A DNA stretch of 64,000 nucleotides. Source: Tenodera sinensis. Its lineage: Eukaryota > Arthropoda > Insecta > Mantodea > Mantidae. Numbering within the stretch: position 1 is the stretch's first letter; every line of letters starts with the position of its first letter. This document shows positions 1-10,004 of the stretch, in pieces. Under the pieces are notes generated by a model. It worked only from the letters and a program-made list of their open reading frames with translations. It ran no database searches and was not told the origin of the DNA. The DNA lies in NCBI GenBank assembly GCA_030765045.1, contig CM060964.1, positions 151,758,705 to 151,822,704 of the forward strand, read 5' to 3'. The position numbers and the translations under genes are program-made.

Positions 1-1315
1 GAGCCATTTGATTTCGCTGGGACATGTTTTTCTTATTTTATTGTGCGTTACTTGGTCTTTATATTCGCGCGTTTCTTCCTCGGTTTCGGCGGTGAATTGT
101 GGGCAAGAGGGAGTGATGTTTGGAGTTAATGTTTCTTGTAGCGCGTCCGCGAGTGCATTTGCTTTTTCTTTATAGGTGGTGGCTATGTTTTGATTAGTAT
201 GGAGTGGAGGGATTTGCACTTTATCGCGTGTTAGGCAGCGAGCTACTTTCCACACTGAGTCTCGTTCATAATCGAGGTTCTCCAGTGTGTTCTGCCATTG
301 CCTCGAGACGTGATTTGCGATCCTTTCGCTTACTAGGTTATTTAAGTATTTAACGTACTCGAGGTCTGTTAAGTGCCGCGTTTTTTGCCATTTGCGTCTG
401 GCTCTGTTCCTTTCGGCTGTTAGAGAGGTTATGTCTTGTGGGAGTTTAGTTTGATGTTGCCTAGGCTGGCTCATAGGCACAGAGGCAGCTGTGGCTATTT
501 TTATGGCCTTTTCCAATTGGATGACCGCTTCGTGGGTGCTTTCGTTAGTGTTAAGTGGGGCAGTGGGCAAGTTTTTGCTTACAGTGTCTGCAAATTTATC
601 CCAGTTCGCTCTGTTATAGTTTGGGCGTTTAATTGGCGGGATTAGAGCTGCATTGCCCTCTAGTGTGATTATGAGGGGCAGATGGTCGGATGACAGCTCA
701 TTCATAACTTTGAGATGTGTTCTGCGTGTTATGTTTTTGGACAGGGCTAGATCTAGCACGTCAGATCTGTGTGTCCTGCAATATGGAACGTAAGTATGTT
801 CCTCTGGAGTGTGGATTAAGAGGTCCGAGTTGTTTTCGAGGTGTAATAATGCTCGTCCCTCTTTATTTGTCTCGTCGCATCCCCAAATTTGGTGTTTAGC
901 ATTGAGATTACCCGCAATTAGGGCCCTATTGTGCTGCTGCGTTAAGTCCGTTATATCGGATGTGATTGAAGTACCGGGAGGGGCATAGGCCGCCGTTATG
1001 AGCACTTTGTTGTTATCGAGTGTAATTAGTACGCTGGTGGTTTCCAAATTTTGGAGTTGCGCAGGGGGGGGGGGTCTGGTCGTGTTGTATATCGTGTTTA
1101 ATAATGACCGCGGTGCCACCCCCACGCCTGTCTCTATCTGTTCGGTGAGTCGTGTATCCCGGAGTGTTAAATCTAGGGTTGTCTTTAAGGAGAGTTTCTG
1201 TGATAAGGGCAATATGTATATTATTACGGGAGAGGAATTCCTTGAACTCCGTCTTTTTACGTCTAAGTCCCCTAGCGTTCCATGTCATGATGTTGATATA
1301 GTTTGTATGGTCCAT
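1..1315 (-). pseudogene. LINE E ORF2, endonuclease part (runs off window start)
   Basis: Minus-strand ORF2 of a Jockey-type non-LTR retrotransposon. It begins at the ATG at 1315 with an apurinic-endonuclease-like start (TWNARGLRRKK, then ITET and GYTTHRTDRDRRGGG). The reading frame breaks at an 11-G run near 1064-1074, where the first frame stops at 1013. The next frame is open from about 1060 to base 1, giving AAYAPPG, AGNLNAKHQIWG, SDVLDLALSKN and NELSSDHLP. The catalytic Asp of the usual GDxN motif reads Asn (GNLN), so the enzyme would probably be dead even without the frameshift. At the window edge the frame reads HNKIRK, the linker just before the reverse transcriptase domain, which must lie outside the window. 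Role: element-encoded target-site nicking and reverse transcription. Confidence 0.88.
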
Positions 1316-1323
1316 CTTGATAC

Positions 1324-1907
1324 TTAGAGGAAACCGGGTGTCACCAGCAGTGTGAAGAAGTCCCTGTAAGACGCCAGTATGGAGCGGACCTCCGACAATT
1401 CCGCTTCCATCAGCAATCCAAGGATGTGTCCCACTGACTCCCTCAGGTCGCTGTCTTCCATGCCGGTGCTAGCGATCCGCCGGTACATCTGTCTTTGGTG
1501 GTGTAGTCTTGGGTCTCGGGGTCTACTTTGAAGGTGTGACCGGTCCCTCCGCGCCGTGCGCGGCACTTCGCGGGGCTGGCGGGGCTTCCTAGAACCTGAC
1601 GGTTCCTCAGTGACAGGAGCCTGCGCCACCACCCCGGCTACACTAGGCACAGGTGGAGTCCCCTCGGGCATTACTCCCCGCGCCCGGCTCTCAGCTCCCA
1701 CAGCCATGCGTCCGCCTGACCCCTGGAGGTTACGTGCCGCCGCCACATGGCGCTGGTACTCAGGACAACCCGGTACCTGGCCCCGTGGCTATGGCGCAGG
1801 CATAACGCGCACGTTCTCAGGGGGGGGGGCGGGGGCGGAACCTCACAGCCACGAGAATCGTGGTCGCCGGTGCACTTAGAGCACACCCTAACCTGTTCTT
1901 CATCCAC
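1324..1907 (-). pseudogene. LINE E ORF1, C-terminal part with CCHC knuckles
   Basis: Lies just upstream of ORF2 on the same strand, as ORF1 does in Jockey-type LINEs. Two zinc-knuckle units are readable: CSKCTGDHDSRGC and CALCLRHSHGARY. They are followed after a frame change, near the G-rich run at 1820-1836, by a basic, Pro-rich tail that ends at 1324. The first knuckle and everything N-terminal are missing, because at about 1907 the sequence changes into the poly(A) end of another LINE (C). ORF1 proteins of this class bind nucleic acid and form the ribonucleoprotein particle. The copy is truncated and frameshifted. Confidence 0.8.
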
Positions 1908-3030
1908 TTTTTTTTTTAAGGTGGAGGGGAAAAATCTTTGCGAGACCCCATGGTACTGTGGGAGTCGCCATTGAAGATGGCCATACCTACTAAAAAACCC
2001 CATCCACAGGATTAGGAAGGTGAAAGCCTGCTGCGGTACCGCCTGTAGCACCCGCGCATTCAGTGGTGAAAGATAGAGCTGTTTCGCATAGCGTAACCAG
2101 AAGGAGTAGGTTAGGAGCTTGGAGACGAGCTTGGCCGAAACCCAGCTTGCCCCCTGGCGGTGTCATGGATGGTTTAGAAGGAGCCATTTGTGATTGTTGT
2201 CAGGAATCAGGGTGCTATGTTGGTTGGCGTCTATACGCCGCGTCTGTTCGTGCGCCTCAGAAGTCTGGGAGTGTGTCGATACCCTGCATGCTGCATCCCT
2301 GAAACAATCTAAATGTACATGTACATACACTAGGGAAAAAGAAAGTGCATACAATTAGTCTCTTAGATTAATGGTAATTTGCGCGCTAGTGGCGTCGTCA
2401 GTCTACAGTAAATTATTATTGTTACGCTCCACCATACGGCGTCGTCTGCAACTAATACTTAGAGTGTTGATATACCATTCGGCATCGTCGATTAGGTGAA
2501 TGCATGTCCGTTGTATCGCCTGGTCGTCTCGAGTGCACACTTGGCGGGCAGTCTGCCTGAAATACAGGTGCGAGCCAGTGCCACTCCCGAGGGGGCCCTC
2601 GTCCCCCTGGGTCCGCCTTATGAATAAGGACTTGAGGGTTATAAGGTGACTAGAAAAAGTGTGTGTAGGTATGAATGTGTGTGTGTGTTTGAGAGAGAGA
2701 CAGAGAGAGTGATGCACAGTTCACATGTGAATAATATCGGGGAAATTTACTAGATTGTCCAGATATTGTTGCATGTCAACATCTGGCTCCCCGAGACCAA
2801 TAGTTCTCTGGAATAGAGATACTTGCCTTGCATGTTTGTCGTGCGTTATATCATAATTTCCTAGGTTTTGAATTAATTCGTTGTGGTTTTTGTTTTTCTT
2901 ATCGAGTAAGTTAAAGGTGAGCCTTTTTATGAATTGTTCAATGGAATGCATTTTTAGCTCCTCGTGTAATTGGAGCGTTGGCGCTACTTCGGGTAGTCTC
3001 GCGATTATTCGGAGTACTCTATTCTGCATT
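1908..3030 (-). mobile_element. LINE C, 5'-truncated copy: ORF2 C-terminus, 3'UTR, poly(A)
   Basis: Minus-strand LINE fragment. The poly(A) is seen as a T run near 1908-1918. The 3'UTR runs to 2720, and 2721-3029 encodes the last ~100 residues of ORF2 (QNRVLRIIARLPE, then MHSIEQFIKRL), closely like the ends of LINEs F and G. The 3'UTR contains the same terminal fold as the other LINEs here (GTGG...GGGTTTTTTAG paired with AAATTTTTCCCCTCCAC-type sequence). It also keeps the block with CCCCCTGGGTCCGCCTT found after ORF2 in LINE F. The 5' side is cut at 3030, exactly where the T run of element D begins. No target-site duplication is visible at the C/E or C/D junctions. Confidence 0.8.
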
Positions 3031-3426
3031 TTTTTTTTTGGGGGGGGGGGAAAGGCTACTTACGCCCTAACCGCATGCACGCATGCGAGTGTAAGACTCC
3101 TACCCGGGCAGCCTACTCACTAAAAAACCCCACCGGAAGAGTCCAGAGGTCAAAACCTCGGTGTTGCAGTACCGCAATAATGCACCTGCGTATTCTATGG
3201 TGACGATGGAGGCTGCTTGCCAGAGGCAGTAACAGTGTGGTGATGCTGAAGGCCAGGAGACACTCATGACCTAAGCCCTGAGAGCCCCCTGGTAGCAGTC
3301 ATTGGTGACAATGGTGAGTGGTGTGCTCTTGATTCTTGAGGTGAAATGAGATGGTCATGATTGGTGAATGAATGATGATGGCTGAGTCCTGGAGTGAAGT
3401 GGATCAATCCGGATACGCCGTGCACT

Positions 3427-4640
3427 TCATGGAGCGACACAACTCCGAGCAGGGGCGGCCATCATGAATGTGGAAGCCCGCTGCCTTGGCTCGTGAAGGT
3501 AGGAACTGCGGTGGTTGTTGTTGTCGAGCTGGTGGTGTCTCCTTGGTGCGGCGAGTCTGTGTTGAGACTTCCCTGGTGATGGTCGGGTTGGCAGTCGGGA
3601 TCTCGTGCCGTCCAAGCGTCTGCTTAATTGGCTCGAGAGCCTCGGTGACGTTCCTCGAGATGGTGCCACTTGCTGCGGCGGAGATTGTGGCGAGCGATTC
3701 TTCAATCGCAGCCAGTCGGGCGCTTACATTCAGTAACTCCGCTTGGAGGTCCTGGATCGCATCCCGTAGCTCCTGGCTGACTGCGGGGACTGGTGGTACT
3801 GCCGGTGGTGGTGTAGTTCCTGGAGCTGGTTGACTGGTGCTGGTGATTTGTGGTGGTGGTCGTTGTTGTGTTGGTGTGCTGATGTGTTGTGAAGTTCGGC
3901 GCGGATGGAGAGGGCACTGTGCCTGGCCTGTATAATGGCCGAAGTCATTACAGGTGGCACATTACCGGCGGCGGTGTCTCAGGTCGTGACCCTTGCACTG
4001 CGCTGTCAATGCCCGGGCACCGCAATAGTGGCACCGCAGGCTAGCAGAGCAGGTCTCGGCCTGGTGGCCGAACTGGCAGTAGCGGCGGCATGGGACTAGG
4101 TGATCCGTTCTACTGGCCTCAATGCGCAGGCGTTGCCCTAACGAGGGCAGCCCCGCCGTCAAGGCAGCTTCCCGGTCGGCCTGGTCCACAAACTCTAGCC
4201 GAACCATCATGGTGGGGCCGCGATCCGTATGAATTCTCGTGGCCCTGACACTGGATTGCCACAGTTGCCTGGCGGCTGACAGCAGGTAGCGGCACGGAAA
4301 GTCCCGTGGAACTCCTCACACTACTGCACTATGCCGCCAGGAGGAAGCTGTGGGTGGCGATGGCGGCGTCGGCTTCGGCTGGCGGTGTCGGCGTCGGCGT
4401 CGGCTGGCGGTGCTGGGTTGGCGGCGGCGTGTGCGCTGGCTCTGCCGCGACTGCTCGTGGCGGAGACTCAGCCACGACTGGTGAGACTGGGCGGCTGGCT
4501 GAGAGCGGCTGTCGCTCTGACTTGGCGCGCTCTGGCGGTGAATCCGGCGAAGTTCTCCGCGGCGTGTCTGCTCGCGCCAAGACCGAAGTCTTTTGCGCGG
4601 GTTTTGTGCTGGTCTTCGCTTTCTTTTTCCCCATGTTGAC
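3427..4640 (-). pseudogene. LINE D ORF1 (gag-like), frameshifted
   Basis: Several overlapping minus-strand frames together read as one ORF1. It begins around 4634 with MGKKKAKTSTKPAQK, a Lys-rich start like that of other ORF1 proteins. It continues through a Ser/Pro/Thr-rich region, then a domain ending LEFVDQADREAAL, then knuckle-like CRRYCQFGHQAETC and CHYCGARALTAQC with a nearby KGHD. The C-terminal part is Gln/His/Thr-rich. At least four frame changes break it. It differs from the ORF1 of E, A, B and G in its knuckles and composition, so it is a separate family. The expected role is RNA binding; no start or splice evidence allows a better model. Confidence 0.6.
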
Positions 4641-4686
4641 GTTCTGTTGGAGCTGAAGATCAGGTCCGTCCTCCTGCATCGTTTGC

Positions 4687-4805
4687 TTTTTTTTTTTTTG
4701 TGGTGGGGAAAAAGGCTACTTACGCCCTAACCGCATGCACGCATGCGAGTGTAAGACTCCTACCCGGGCTTCGAACCCGGGCAGCCTACTCACTAAAAAA
4801 CCCCA
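4687..4805 (-). mobile_element. Short retroposon (~105 bp plus poly(A)) with 14-bp TSD
   Basis: A minus-strand retroposed unit: poly(A) seen as 13 T at 4687-4699 and body 4700-4805, flanked by the exact duplication CCTGCATCGTTTGC at 4673-4686 and 4806-4819. The body folds on itself. The ends pair (TGGGG with CCCCA, GGCT with AGCC), and two inner hairpins form around CCCGGGTTCGAAGCCCGGG and GCATGCGTGCATGC. It is nearly identical to the last ~100 bp of LINE D's 3' end at 3040-3133, which lacks 13 bp between two CCCGGGC repeats. It is therefore either an extremely 5'-truncated LINE D copy or a tiny SINE built on the LINE tail. Confidence 0.8.
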
Positions 4806-4972
4806 CCTGCATCGTTTGCAGTCTCCACAACAGTAACTACAGTGATTCTGGACCAAGTACTGACCCTCAAGAAAACACTGTGGTCGGTGACAAAGATAGC
4901 CTGAAACAGCAGGCAACCCAACCTCCTCCCACCTAACATTGTATATATATGGGGAGCGGAACGCTAACGGTC

Positions 4973-5793
4973 CCAACTTTCTGATCGCAGGCCCGGATGA
5001 ACCAACGTTCACTCCGCACATGCCAAATCACGCGCCGGACGTCCTAGATATCGCCCTGCTAAATAACATACCGTTCAACACTGACTTTACGGGAGCTTAC
5101 ATCGGACCACCTGCCGGTCTTGATATCAATCAATGCTCCTATCGCGTTTAAACCAGCTACTTTAACACGCAACTATAACCAAGTACACTGGGAAACATTC
5201 AAAGATACGGTAGACTACTACCTGCCAGAGCTGCAAGTAACCTCCGCAGCAGAGCAGGACGTAGCTATAAACAAACTAGAAATGGCAATAAAGATAGCCA
5301 CCACGGCCTGCGTGTCCTTAAGGCAACAACAGGTTAGAAACGCTAGATTTCCACATGATATAAAGGTGCTACAGAAAGCACGAAACAAAGCCAGACGCAA
5401 ATGGCAGAAAACAAGAAATATAATACACCGAACTGAATACTACGAAGCCAGGGATTTAGCCAATGAACGCGCACGAACGTTCATCCAAAACCAATGGAAC
5501 GACACATTGGAAAACCTAAATCCCCAACAAAACACTATGGCGAATAGCCAAATGCCTAACCCAAACGCGCACAAGTATCCCCCCCTTCAACACAACAATA
5601 CTATAGCCGAAACACCCCAGGGAAAGGCTGAAGCTTTTGCGGTCACATTAGAAAATGTGTTCTCCCCCAACCCCGTAATCGGGCAAAACGACTTCACACG
5701 AGAATTAGAAGACGAAGCCGAAAATGTAGTCCAAACACAAACACATAACAAACTGCGAAAAACTAACCCAGGCGAAATGGGATGGATTATTAG
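4973..5793 (+). pseudogene. LINE F ORF2, endonuclease end and linker
   Basis: The first frame (to about 5150) reads GPDEPTFTPHMPNHAPDVLD, the region between the GDFN and SDH motifs. A frame change near 5110-5130 loses the SDHLP signature. The second frame (from 5120) carries the linker: FKPATLTRNYNQVHWETFK, ARRKWQKTRN, NQWNDTLENLNPQ, then HNKLRKTNPGEMGWII at the break. Each block aligns in order with LINE G ORF2. After 5793 the translation leaves LINE sequence and enters the DNA transposon, so the last ~40 codons of that open frame (to 5920) are not LINE protein. Confidence 0.88.
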
Positions 5794-7133
5794 CGTGGCT
5801 CGCGCGAAATACAGGCTACGGTCCGATTGCGTCATCTTTGAAACAGCTGATCGAAGGGAACCGACCGAAGCCGAACGTGAATATGACTTCTCCGTTTGGA
5901 GGAACAGCGTAAGGAAGTGATATCCATTGAATTGTCACTCATTATTGAAAATAAAAACACGTAACAAAAATACCTGCACAATATTATAATACGTTACATA
6001 AATAATAAATCACATATCAATATAATAAAGATTAATTATCTATCTCAATAGTTGCTGTTATTATCATCAAAGTTTAAGCATGAGGCACGTGATTATTGCC
6101 AAACTTAATTCCACTAAATCTGAATATATACATGTAAATGGAAATATTCCATCCTCAATATTTTGATTTTTAATGGCCCATTGTGACTAACCGATATATT
6201 ATTATAACTAGTCAATCATATCAAAATAATGGTAATATTGATATGTTGCCTACCCCGGAGAAGCTGGAAGACTTATTTTTCAATAGCACTTGTATAAAGT
6301 AGTTACCAATGTATCCACTTACCTTACATAATATTTATTAATGATGGAATCTATAAATATTAATTTATTATCAGCGGGGCATATATAGTTTTCTCAGTTT
6401 CAGTTTTGTTTATTGAAAGTTTGGCCTGGTGCCGTTACAAAGGACCCGGCGTACAGGCTAAAATTAACATTAACTTACAATTGTAAATATTTACAAAGTT
6501 TACTGTTTTTGGGTTTAACAAAACCCATACGGTGGCCATACCAAGACGTTTTTGGGTGTGGATTTGTCCTTTAGATAGGCATCCCAGAAATTGAAGCAAA
6601 ATACTAATTAAACTCAGTCTATCAACATTTACCATGCTGGTTTGGCAAATTTGCACATAAATAGCAACTATCAACAATAGGTTAAGCTGTGATACCTGTG
6701 TGAATTTGTAAAAGTGGAGAAAGAGTTGAGATATGTTATAAAGTTAGGTTAGGGTTGCATATTATTATTGATGGCAGGTGTGGATGCTGCCTCTGATAAC
6801 ACAGGCTAAATTTTGATAACACAAGACTCTGTCATCCTGTTCATATAGGTACACATTAACCTAGGTGTCATTGCCTACATAGTTCCATCATGTGTGAGTA
6901 AAGACAGAGGACAAAATTTGACACAAGTATAATAGTTTTCCCTTTTTGATGTAGGTGGGAAAAATGTAAATGACCTAGCTACTGCCTGTTTTCTAAATTT
7001 ATTGATTAACTTGGTAAATGTTTTGTTAACATTCATTGCATTTAACTGTTGCCAGAATGGTTTAACAAAAACCAACCCATAACATCTTTAGTTCAACAGT
7101 TTTGGGTGTAGATTTGTCCTTTCAAAGTGTTTC

Positions 7134-7187
<54 letters not shown>

Positions 7188-7741
7188 TCCTAACTAGTTT
7201 TACATCGATACACACTACAACGTCGACCCATATTGTTCAGTTCGACATCTAAAACAAAAGTAGAATTACATACCTTTCAGTACCGGTATCACCATGTTAC
7301 AATATAGGTTATGGACTCTTGAATAACTTCACTGAAGAATTAACCATTTCTTAAATCACTTAAAATTACACACTATAAATGAAAATAATCATTTTAGTTT
7401 AATAGTTAAACTATAACAAGTAGAACTTACGAAAACCAGGCGAAAAACTGTTCAGTTGCTCAAAAGAAACCGTTAAAAATTGCAGCGAAGAACATATGTT
7501 ATAATTCTCGTACTACAACAAGAAAACTACTGAAAAACTAATTTTGATTAATTTACAATATTTACGAATAAACACAATCACTGAAACAACATATACCGCC
7601 ACTAATTCACTTTCAATTAAACAAAACTAGCACGTGTTGCCCCATAACATTCCACACTGGTAGCCATGTTTGTTAGCATACCCGGTTCCCGGCTATCAGC
7701 TGATCGGCCCGGGCCATAGCCTGAGATTCACGCAAGCCTCG
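5794..7741. mobile_element. Non-autonomous DNA transposon, 8-bp TSD
   Basis: A 1,948-bp insertion bounded by the duplication ATTATTAG at 5786-5793 and 7742-7749. The ends are imperfect inverted repeats: the left begins CGTGGCTCGCGCGAA and the right, read inward, begins CGAGGCTTGCGTGAA. Both continue with CAGGCTAYGG and, further in, CAGCTGATMG. No transposase is recognisable; the internal ORFs at 6435-6677 and 6875-7075 (minus) show no motif. The interior is AT-rich, has a (TA)n run at 7137-7180 and two copies of a TTTTGGGTGTRGATTTGTCC block near 6549 and 7100. The 8-bp TSD fits the hAT or P superfamilies, but the termini match neither clearly. Its removal restores the LINE F reading frame exactly. 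Confidence 0.85.
7137..7181. repeat. (TA)n microsatellite
   Basis: An uninterrupted TA run of about 20 units inside the DNA transposon, probably replication slippage. Confidence 0.9.
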
Positions 7742-7749
7742 ATTATTAG

Positions 7750-9175
7750 GCATCTGCCTACCAGAAAAGCGCCTGGGCCAGACAAAATACCAAATGTGGT
7801 ACTAAGGAATCTCCCGCACAGAGCCCTCAAGCTTTTAGCGGACATATTTAACTACACGTTACAGAATGGTAGGTTTCCTCCAAGTTGGAAAGAAGCCAAA
7901 ATACTTCTATTCCCTAAAGCAAACAAAAATCTGGCACTTCCAATAAATTACAGGCTAATTAGCTTACTAAACACCATAAGTAAAGTGCTAGAAAAAGTTA
8001 TACTCAAAAGAATCAACAAACACATACATAAACATAACATACTTATTCTCGAACAGTTCGGATTCCGAGCCCAACACTCTACCACACTACAACTACTGCG
8101 AATGACTGAGCAAATAACGAATGGCTATAACACGAATAAATCAACAGGCGCCCTTTATTTGGATATAGAACGCGCTTTTGATAAAGTCTGGCACGCGGGA
8201 CTAATTAAGAAACTAAAAGACTACGCCTTCCCCGATACGGCAATAGCTCTAATTAGGGATTACCTCACTGAGCGGCGTTTTCGCACTACGGTAGAGGAAG
8301 CAGTATCGAGCGTGAAGCAGATTAGAGCCGGTGTCCCACAAGGAAGTTTGTTGGGGCCGACACTATTCAACCTTTACATTAATGACATGCCCAACTTAAT
8401 AAGAACGGACAAATACATCTACGCAGATGATACTGCCCTAGTAACACAGTCCACCCAACCACGCATTATCCATCAACGGCTCCAAAATTCCTTGAATACG
8501 CTTGAGCCCTGGTTCTCCAAATGGAGTATAAAAGTAAACGCTCGAAAAACTCAAGCAATAATTTTCACCAAAAGAATCCTACATAGGAAGAATCAGCGTG
8601 TCCTCCAGCCGCTAATGTACCAAGGCGAAGGAATCGACTGGAATGACCAAGTGACCTACTTAGGTCTAGTTATGGACCAAGGCCTTACTTGGAGCAAGCA
8701 CATCTCCAAGATCAGAGCCAAGGCAAACGCTCAGCTAAATAGACTATACCCAATAATCAACATAAATAGCCAACTCAAAATAAACATGGGTCTTACTCTA
8801 TACAAAACACTCCTAAGACCAATAATAACGTACGCAGCACCGGTATGGGGATATGCTGCCAAAACACACGTAAACAAATTACAAACGCTCCAAAACAGAA
8901 TTATAAGAATAATAGCGAAACAACCGCCGGTAGCCTATCTCTTACACAAAGAGTTAAAACTGCACATCATCGAAGAATTTATAAAAAGCTTAAGCTTTAA
9001 CGTATACAAGCGTAAAGACAAAAACGGCAATGCCCTAATCCAGCGATTGGGCAACTACGAAACATTGCATAATAAACACAAAAGACCGCTGTCGTTATTC
9101 GACAGAACCTTCAGTCTGGGGGATCCCGAAATCGACATTCAAGAATATCTCGAAGCACTAATAAGACTTCCATAG
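7750..9175 (+). CDS. LINE F ORF2, reverse transcriptase and C-terminus
   Basis: One open frame of about 475 codons downstream of the DNA transposon. Reverse transcriptase motifs appear in order: KAPGPDKIPNVVL, YRLISLLNTISKVLEK, EQFGFRAQHSTTLQLL, LYLDIERAFDKVWH (motif A Asp), GVPQGSLLGPTLF, YIYADDTALV (catalytic Asp pair) and KWSIKVNARKT. The C-terminal ~150 residues include YAAPVWGYAAKTH and LSLFDRTFSLGDPE, as in the other LINEs. The catalytic residues are intact, so this half is young, but it is cut from its own start and cannot be expressed as a full ORF2. Stop TAG at 9173. Confidence 0.93.
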
Positions 9176-9989
9176 AAGCAACATTATTACCCATGACTTG
9201 AGGCACGACTTGATGTTGGCAGTCTAGCAGTCCTTGCACCTAGTCAAGGCGGCCCAAGGGGGACGCAACCCCCCAGTGATATTGACACAAGCTAAGAAGT
9301 TCTGGACATGATTTACAAACAAAATTAGTATAAATATAAGCCCAAACAATTTGTGTAAAACTTAAGCACTAAAATAATAAGACGCAGCTATAGCGCAGAC
9401 AATACTAAAAACTCAAGTAGGAATACAATTGACTGACGCAACTATTTGCGATACTGATCACTAAACTATTTCTATATATTCTATATATACTGGTGTACAT
9501 TGAGTGACGCATACACATGCGCCCATTAATACAATTCAATAAGACGCCCTCCCCTATTGGAGGTCAGATTAAAAACAAAGAATACTGCTAAGTTTAAGTC
9601 TCTCAAAATTAATTCTGACTATGTCCTCATGTTTCAGGATGTAACACCGCGACGGCGTTTCCATCCGGAAACGAACCTTAATCCTTAACTAATCCCACAC
9701 CATGACTTCGCCAGGGCGTAGACAGGGCCTCGGTCATGTTTACGTCCGGCCACCCAATTTCACCCGGCGACGGCCACACGGCCAGCCAACACATATTCTC
9801 CTTTGAATCCGCAGGTGCGATTCGCGGTACTGCCGGATATCCTTCCTCGAATTCTCTCCGGTGGAGGTTTTCTTTTAGTGTGTAGTACCTTCGGGTGAAG
9901 CTCACAGTCCCCACTGTGCCTCCCAGTACAGTGGAATTCCATAAATGGATTTTTCCCTCCACTCGAAAAAAAAAAAAAAAAAAAAAAAA
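9176..9989 (+). other. LINE F 3'UTR with terminal hairpin and poly(A)
   Basis: Non-coding. It starts with a block containing CTAGTCAAGGCGGCCCAAGG, also found after ORF2 in G and C. The last ~120 nt form the shared terminal fold: CCGGTGGAGGTTTTC at about 9858 pairs with GGATTTTTCCCTCCAC at about 9948, enclosing AGTACCTTCGGGTGAAG and a CACAGTCCCCACTGTG hairpin. The poly(A) is 24 nt (9966-9989). Confidence 0.8.
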
Positions 9990-10004
9990 CTAACGGTCAT
10001 TTTT

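Larger units (their letters stand above)
3031..4935 (-). mobile_element. LINE D, ORF1 joined directly to a 3'UTR (no ORF2)
   Basis: Minus-strand element. The poly(A) (T run) starts at about 3029-3039. The 3'UTR-like sequence spans 3040-3426 and includes the terminal hairpin and a CACCTGC/GCGGTACTG-type block shared with LINEs F and G. ORF1 remnants occupy 3427-4640. No endonuclease or reverse transcriptase sequence is present between ORF1 and the 3'UTR, so the copy is either internally deleted or belongs to an ORF1-only, non-autonomous subfamily. Its 5' boundary is uncertain, near 4935, because LINE F's target site begins at 4964. A short insertion with TSD (4687-4805) interrupts its 5' region. 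Confidence 0.65.
4973..9989 (+). mobile_element. LINE F, 5'-truncated Jockey-type copy split by a DNA transposon
   Basis: Plus-strand LINE inserted with the 9-bp duplication CTAACGGTC at 4964-4972 and 9990-9998. The LINE sequence starts inside the endonuclease domain, so the insertion is 5'-truncated to about 3 kb. A 1,948-bp DNA transposon later inserted at the WII-RHL codons (5794-7741). Parts: endonuclease C-terminus and linker 4973-5793; reverse transcriptase and C-terminus 7750-9175; 3'UTR 9176-9965; poly(A) to 9989. It is the closest relative in the window of LINE G (50.4-55.6 kb), with much shared protein sequence. Confidence 0.92.

Noticed and set aside
1..4935. True chromosome end (telomere)
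   Set aside because: No TTAGG or similar repeats in the window, and the region is followed by oppositely oriented LINEs with TSDs and other DNA; only an internal array is supported.
4716..5021. Cys-rich minus ORF (CCGDCKRCRWG)
   Set aside because: It spans the short retroposon, the LINE D 5' part and LINE F's target site; a chance frame across junctions.
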